From Marinobacter algicola DG893 (GTDB taxonomy: Bacteria > Pseudomonadota > Gammaproteobacteria > Pseudomonadales > Oleiphilaceae), in NCBI RefSeq assembly GCF_000170835.1, contig NZ_ABCP01000011.1:36322-100321 (forward strand): a stretch of DNA of 64,000 nt. Direction: 5' to 3'. Positions 60,607 to 64,000 of this stretch are shown piece by piece. Position 1 is the first letter of the stretch. Every line of letters starts with the position of its first letter. The translations under genes were made by a program, and so were the position numbers. Below the pieces are notes generated by a model that worked only from the letters and a program-made list of their open reading frames with translations, made no database searches and was not told the origin of the DNA.

Positions 60607-62120
60607 TGCTTGGCCTCCTTCGGGTCACGGCGATCGTTTGTTGAGCCATACCACCGGCGCATCAGGGAGGGGTATGCCACGATAACCACCAAAACCACCA
60701 TGAGAGTTAACGCACCCGGCCTCGCCAGAAAACCAAACCCGTATACCTGGAAAGATGTCCAAAGGAAGTTTTCGGCCAGCGGCCCGAGCACGACTCCCAA
60801 TAGCAGTGGCGGGCGCGGCCAGCCACCGGCTCGAAGGACATACCCCACGATGCCGAAGCCCATCATGACGACAACATCATCGATGCGGTTTGAGTTGGCA
60901 AAACTGCCCAACACAGCCATCGCCAGAATCACGGGGACAAGAACACTCGGCCGCAACATGGTCGCCATCGCAAGTTGCCGGGTGAACAACAGGCACAACA
61001 AAGTGGTGATGATCGAAGCAATAATCAGAAGCCAGATGATGGAAAACGTGACATCCAGTTGGGTCGTCAGGATCTCCCGGCCCGGCTTGATACCAACGAT
61101 CAGCAGCCCACCGAAGATCAATGCCAAAGTACTGCTGCCGGGAATGCCGAACGCGAGCGTCGGAATCAGAGCACCCCCCTCTTTTGCATTGGTAGCGGCA
61201 TCGACTGCGATAACCCCTCGAACATCGCCCTTGCCGAAGGTTTCGCTGGCACCCTTGCAGGTCTGCCTGGCATGCCCATAGGCAAACCAGTCGGCTACGG
61301 ACGATCCCAGCCCCGGGATAATGCCAACCCAGACCCCGACGAACGCGCTGCGTACGACCAGCCACCAGTGTGTGAATGCATCCTTGATTCCCTGCCGACG
61401 GCCCTCGCTCAGGTTTCCAAGTTCCACGTTGGAAACCCCCTGACCACGGGATGCCATGAAGATCAGTTCCGGTATGGCAAACAAGCCGATGGTCAGGGGC
61501 ACAAGCCCGATCCCGTCGAACAGATAGACCGAGTCAAAGGTATAGCGCGGCACACCGCTCAGCGAATGAATGCCCATCATCGAAATAGCCAGGCCAAGCG
61601 CGCCCACCGCGATACCTTTGAGCGGCGCATTACCGCTCAGAGAACCCACCATGACAACGCCCATCATGGTCAGCATGAAAAACTCTGGCGCACCCATCAA
61701 AAGGACAAGGGGTCGCACCACGGGAATAGCGGCCAGCAACACAATAGCTCCGATGACACCGCCCAGCGCAGAAGCGGTAAACGCCGCAGCCAGTGCGCGG
61801 GCAGCCTCGCCCCGTTGCGCCATGGGATAGCCATCCATAATGGTCGCCTGCGAACCGCCGCCTCCTGGCACCGAGAACATGATCGCGGTTATGGAGTTGG
61901 CGGTATTGCTGACTGCCCAAATGCTAACGATAAGCGCGACCGCCTCGAATTTCTCCAAGACGAAGGCGAACGGAAGCAAAAGCGCGATGGCGGTCTTGCT
62001 GCCGACGCCTGGCATTGCCACCAGCGTCGAGCTGATGACAATACCCACCAACATCAACAGGAATGCTTTCCAGTGCATGATGCCCAGAAAGCCTGCCCAA
62101 GCTGCGTCTAACATCGACAT
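60603..62120 (-). CDS. tctA: Tripartite tricarboxylate transporter large permease TctA
   Basis: A 505-residue permease with about twelve membrane segments. The family signatures are seen: GMPGVGSKTAIALLLPFAF near 38-56 (G-x-x-P-G-x-[GV]), TANSITAIMFSVPGGGGSQATIMDGYPM near 72-99 and the mirrored AFGIPGSSTLALIFGGL near 325-341. This is the sole TctA in the window, though six TctC-type proteins are present. I start at ATG 62120, 11 nt after CGGGAG; an in-frame GTG at 62132 is the alternative. Confidence 0.95.
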   Translation of the reverse strand: MSMLDAAWAGFLGIMHWKAFLLMLVGIVISSTLVAMPGVGSKTAIALLLPFAFVLEKFEAVALIVSIWAVSNTANSITAIMFSVPGGGGSQATIMDGYPMAQRGEAARALAAAFTASALGGVIGAIVLLAAIPVVRPLVLLMGAPEFFMLTMMGVVMVGSLSGNAPLKGIAVGALGLAISMMGIHSLSGVPRYTFDSVYLFDGIGLVPLTIGLFAIPELIFMASRGQGVSNVELGNLSEGRRQGIKDAFTHWWLVVRSAFVGVWVGIIPGLGSSVADWFAYGHARQTCKGASETFGKGDVRGVIAVDAATNAKEGGALIPTLAFGIPGSSTLALIFGGLLIVGIKPGREILTTQLDVTFSIIWLLIIASIITTLLCLLFTRQLAMATMLRPSVLVPVILAMAVLGSFANSNRIDDVVVMMGFGIVGYVLRAGGWPRPPLLLGVVLGPLAENFLWTSFQVYGFGFLARPGALTLMVVLVVIVAYPSLMRRWYGSTNDRRDPKEAKQ

Positions 62121-62216
62121 GAACGTGTCCACTCCCGAACGGTGCGGGCTGACTCAACGACCGACGATGCAGTTTCACCGGATTTGGAGACGTTGAGAGG
62201 CCTCACAGTTTTGTTG

Positions 62217-62759
62217 TTATTGAAAGTATTCATCACTGAATTCAGTGGTAACCGATTTATTTTCTTTACTGGAACCGGGAAGGGGCTCACCGTCTGAACC
62301 CGTCCGCGTCCAGGGAGAGGCTTCGGCATCTACCACGCAACCGACACGCAGCAACACCAGCGCTTCACCCGGCTCGGCGTGGAAGTAGTAACGGCAGCCT
62401 CGGGGCAAAAGAATGCCCTCATTCCGCGAAAACGTGACTGCCTCTCCCTCCAGCCCGTAAAACGTGGCCCGACCCTGGAGAACAATGAACGTATGGTCCT
62501 CGTTGGTGTGGGCGTGCAGGGTATTTTCGCCGCCCTCAGCGTAAGTCTTGAGGTTTACCCACATCCGGTCCGTGGCCGCCAGCAACGCCGACCCACGACC
62601 TTTTTTCGGCAGCCGAACCCGCATCCGGAAGGTCTGCGGCTTTCGCAAATCGTGCTCGGCGAGGTGTGCTGCCAGAGCCCGCTCCAAACCACCTTTTCCG
62701 GTGTTCAGATTCGAAGGCTCGTGGCCTCTGGTCTGGGGGTTATGAATGGCTGGTGACAT
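62217..62759 (-). CDS. Small cupin protein, copy 2
   Basis: A 180-residue paralog of the gene at 54869: LERALAAHLAEHDLRKPQTFRMRVRLP, TLHAHTNEDHTFIVLQGRATFYG (His-His-Glu-His) and LPRGCRYYFHAEPGE. Overall identity by eye is well over half. The start at 62759 has AGAGA upstream. It lies between the sixth binding-protein gene and tctA on the same strand; copy 1 also follows a binding-protein gene, so a unit of binding protein + cupin seems to have been duplicated. Confidence 0.8.
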   Translation of the reverse strand: MSPAIHNPQTRGHEPSNLNTGKGGLERALAAHLAEHDLRKPQTFRMRVRLPKKGRGSALLAATDRMWVNLKTYAEGGENTLHAHTNEDHTFIVLQGRATFYGLEGEAVTFSRNEGILLPRGCRYYFHAEPGEALVLLRVGCVVDAEASPWTRTGSDGEPLPGSSKENKSVTTEFSDEYFQ

Positions 62760-62825
62760 AGCGTTTTTATCTCTGTTTAAGATTATTTTTCTGCTGTGCA
62801 AAAACCGTCCAACTTCCCTATCAAT

Positions 62826-62858
62826 TCAACACCTAAAATGGGTAAGGACAAATGGTGT
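62826..62858. promoter_or_regulatory. Inverted repeat upstream of cupin copy 2
   Basis: Arms AACACC and GGTGTT flank about 20 bp of AT-rich DNA, with a second imperfect dyad CGGTATTTTGTATAACCG just to the right (62860-62881 region). Located between the cupin start (62759) and the stop of the binding-protein gene (62963), where a promoter for cupin-tctA-tctB may lie. Weak evidence. Confidence 0.35.
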
Positions 62859-62926
62859 TTTCGGTATTTTGTATAACCGGATCGATATAAGCTGAACTTC
62901 GCAATTCTCCAGGGAAAAGTTGCAGA

Positions 62927-62950
62927 GCCCGGCGCTAGAACCTGCCGGGC
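62927..62950 (-). terminator. Hairpin after binding protein 6
   Basis: GCCCGGC (62927-62933) pairs with GCCGGGC (62944-62950), 13 bp after the stop at 62963 on the minus strand, followed (minus strand) by TCTGCAACTTTT. A plausible intrinsic terminator with imperfect T-tract. Confidence 0.6.
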
Positions 62951-62962
62951 CCTGCTCCGGTT

Positions 62963-64000
62963 TCAGTTCGCGTTCTTGATAATCGCAATCACATCATCGG
63001 GCGATTTGTACGCTTCAAGAACGATGTCCTGAACCTCTTCACCGCCGACAAAATTAATACCCAACGCCTGGTTCGCTGCCTCCTCCAGGAAGGCAGGATC
63101 TTCCGCTGTTTTTGCCAGCGCCTCCCGCAGGACGGCGACTCGGTCCTCGGGAACTCCCGGAGGCGCAACGTAAGGACGTCCCATCACCTGCCGTGCAAAC
63201 AAAAGATTGAGTACCTGGCGCTGTTTTTGAGTTTCAGCAAATTCAGTCACCAGAGGCACATCAGGAAGCTCGCTGTGCTTTTTCAGTGACATCTGGAACA
63301 GCAGGTTGACCTTGCTTTGTTCAGAGCCATCGTTCAGTTGTGCAAACCAGTCCGAACGTCGAGATTTGGCGCTACTCCAGGACCAGCCACACCGCCCCAT
63401 GACCTCGCCACGTTCCATTGCCAGCAAAATATCGTTGCCACCCGGGTAACCGGAAATAACGTTCAGTTTGAAACCAAAAATTTCGCTCAGTACCCGCGGG
63501 AAAAGATCGGTATCTGCGCCAGATCCTGTTCCACCAACAGTCATGGACGTTTCTTTCAGGTCCTGCCATCGATCAATTCCGGATTCATGCCAGGAAACGC
63601 AGATGCTGGTCTCGTTATTCAAACTGCCAAGCCAGTTCATCTCGCCAGGCTCGAATTGGGCCTGCGCATTGCCAAACAGCGGCTCGAACGCCATACCGCG
63701 TCCAATAGTGGCAATGACAGTCCCATCATTTTCCGCGATATTGGTAATCTGATTGGTCAGTACCAGGCTTCCGGCCCCGGGCACGTTCCGCACCACCACG
63801 TTGGGATTGCCCGGAATATGCTTGCCCAAATGCCGCGAAAGCGTGCGGGCATAGGTGTCGTAGCCGCCACCCGCCGAATAACCGATCATCAGCGTCAGTG
63901 TCTTGCCTTCGTAGAAGTTCTCAGCGCTGTCCTGAGCCTGCGCCGTTGAAAATCCGACCAAAGCTGCCAAGCCGAATGCGGTTAGTGTTCTAGATAAAAA
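62963..64000 (-). CDS. TctC/Bug-type substrate-binding protein (6 of 6), partial at window edge
   Basis: The frame is open to the window edge (345 codons visible including stop); only the first few codons are missing. The visible end of a signal peptide (FLSRTLTAFGLAALVGFSTAQA) leads into ENFYEGKTLTLMIGYSAGGGYDTYARTLSRHLGKHIPGNPNV, NVPGAGSLVLTNQITN and GMAFEPLFGN. It resembles the copy at 23389, with GRCGWSWSSAKSRR in place of GRCSWLLSSARTQR. It precedes cupin copy 2 and the TctAB genes. An in-frame TTG at 63970 is inside the signal peptide and is not the start. Confidence 0.9.
   Translation of the reverse strand, partial: FLSRTLTAFGLAALVGFSTAQAQDSAENFYEGKTLTLMIGYSAGGGYDTYARTLSRHLGKHIPGNPNVVVRNVPGAGSLVLTNQITNIAENDGTVIATIGRGMAFEPLFGNAQAQFEPGEMNWLGSLNNETSICVSWHESGIDRWQDLKETSMTVGGTGSGADTDLFPRVLSEIFGFKLNVISGYPGGNDILLAMERGEVMGRCGWSWSSAKSRRSDWFAQLNDGSEQSKVNLLFQMSLKKHSELPDVPLVTEFAETQKQRQVLNLLFARQVMGRPYVAPPGVPEDRVAVLREALAKTAEDPAFLEEAANQALGINFVGGEEVQDIVLEAYKSPDDVIAIIKNAN

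Noticed and set aside
60975..62111. 378-codon plus-strand frame inside tctA
   Set aside because: Polar, low-complexity translation antisense to a conserved permease; a shadow.
1..64000. CRISPR arrays, IS elements, intact prophage genes
   Set aside because: I looked for regular repeats, transposase or integrase-like frames and phage structural genes and saw none.

Overview
The window looks like chromosome of a GC-rich marine gammaproteobacterium. Gene repertoire and protein style (a YaeQ protein, a three-gene bkd operon, PrpF-like and universal stress proteins, many TctC-type binding proteins) remind me most of Marinobacter; that is inference from recall, not a search. I see no intact transposase, integrase, rRNA gene or CRISPR array. 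Gene density is high and most genes sit in long co-directional runs.

Layout. 1-6.8 kb: the start of a CidA/LrgA-type gene (minus strand, cut by the window edge), yaeQ, a branched-chain 2-oxoacid dehydrogenase operon (E1 alpha, E1 beta, E2) and a protein-kinase-like gene in the place where E3 is often found. 6.9-8.3 kb: tRNA-Arg(CCG), a non-coding stretch with a repeated octamer, and a decayed pcaF thiolase. 8.3-15.9 kb: PrpF-family isomerase, universal stress protein, a split permease pair, two SDR dehydrogenases, an EamA transporter, a TauD-type dioxygenase and a LysR regulator. 16-25 kb: three tandem ornithine-cyclodeaminase/mu-crystallin-like genes, two cysteine hydrolases, TctC-type binding proteins, a dihydroxyphthalate-decarboxylase-like protein and an aldo/keto reductase. 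25-38.7 kb (minus strand): a binding protein, a cupin, pcaB, pcaG, pcaH, pcaL, a dienelactone hydrolase, a ThDP enzyme, a 3-hydroxyisobutyrate-dehydrogenase-like enzyme, a second split permease pair, a His-tailed unknown, a class II aldolase, an unknown and a Rieske oxygenase. 38.9-41.3 kb: Rieske ferredoxin, IclR regulator and ferredoxin reductase. 41.3-46 kb: nickel/cobalt ECF importer (nikKMLQO) overlapping a split ChrA-like transporter. 46-53.7 kb: two bicupin + EutA-like pairs, an MFS transporter and an 86-residue protein. 53.6-64 kb (minus strand): FMN hydroxyacid oxidase, two similar small cupins, a third bicupin, another TauD-type dioxygenase, three binding proteins and the only TctA/TctB pair.

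How it may work together. A phthalate-type Rieske oxygenase with its own ferredoxin and reductase, a 4,5-dihydroxyphthalate-decarboxylase-like protein and pcaHGBL suggest that an aromatic carboxylate is converted to protocatechuate and opened through the beta-ketoadipate pathway. Six TctC-type binding proteins point to uptake of several carboxylates, possibly through one shared TctAB channel. A repeated operator-like element (core TGCGGAACG-N-TGTNC) lies in front of many of these transcription units, and an IclR-type regulator is encoded in the middle, so much of the region may be one regulon.

The most unusual feature is the association of double-cupin proteins with EutA-like ATPases (two pairs, no ethanolamine ammonia-lyase genes), next to a nickel/cobalt importer. 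I propose this as a candidate undescribed metal-dependent catabolic module in which the EutA-like protein maintains or reactivates a metalloenzyme. The functional link is inference from gene order.
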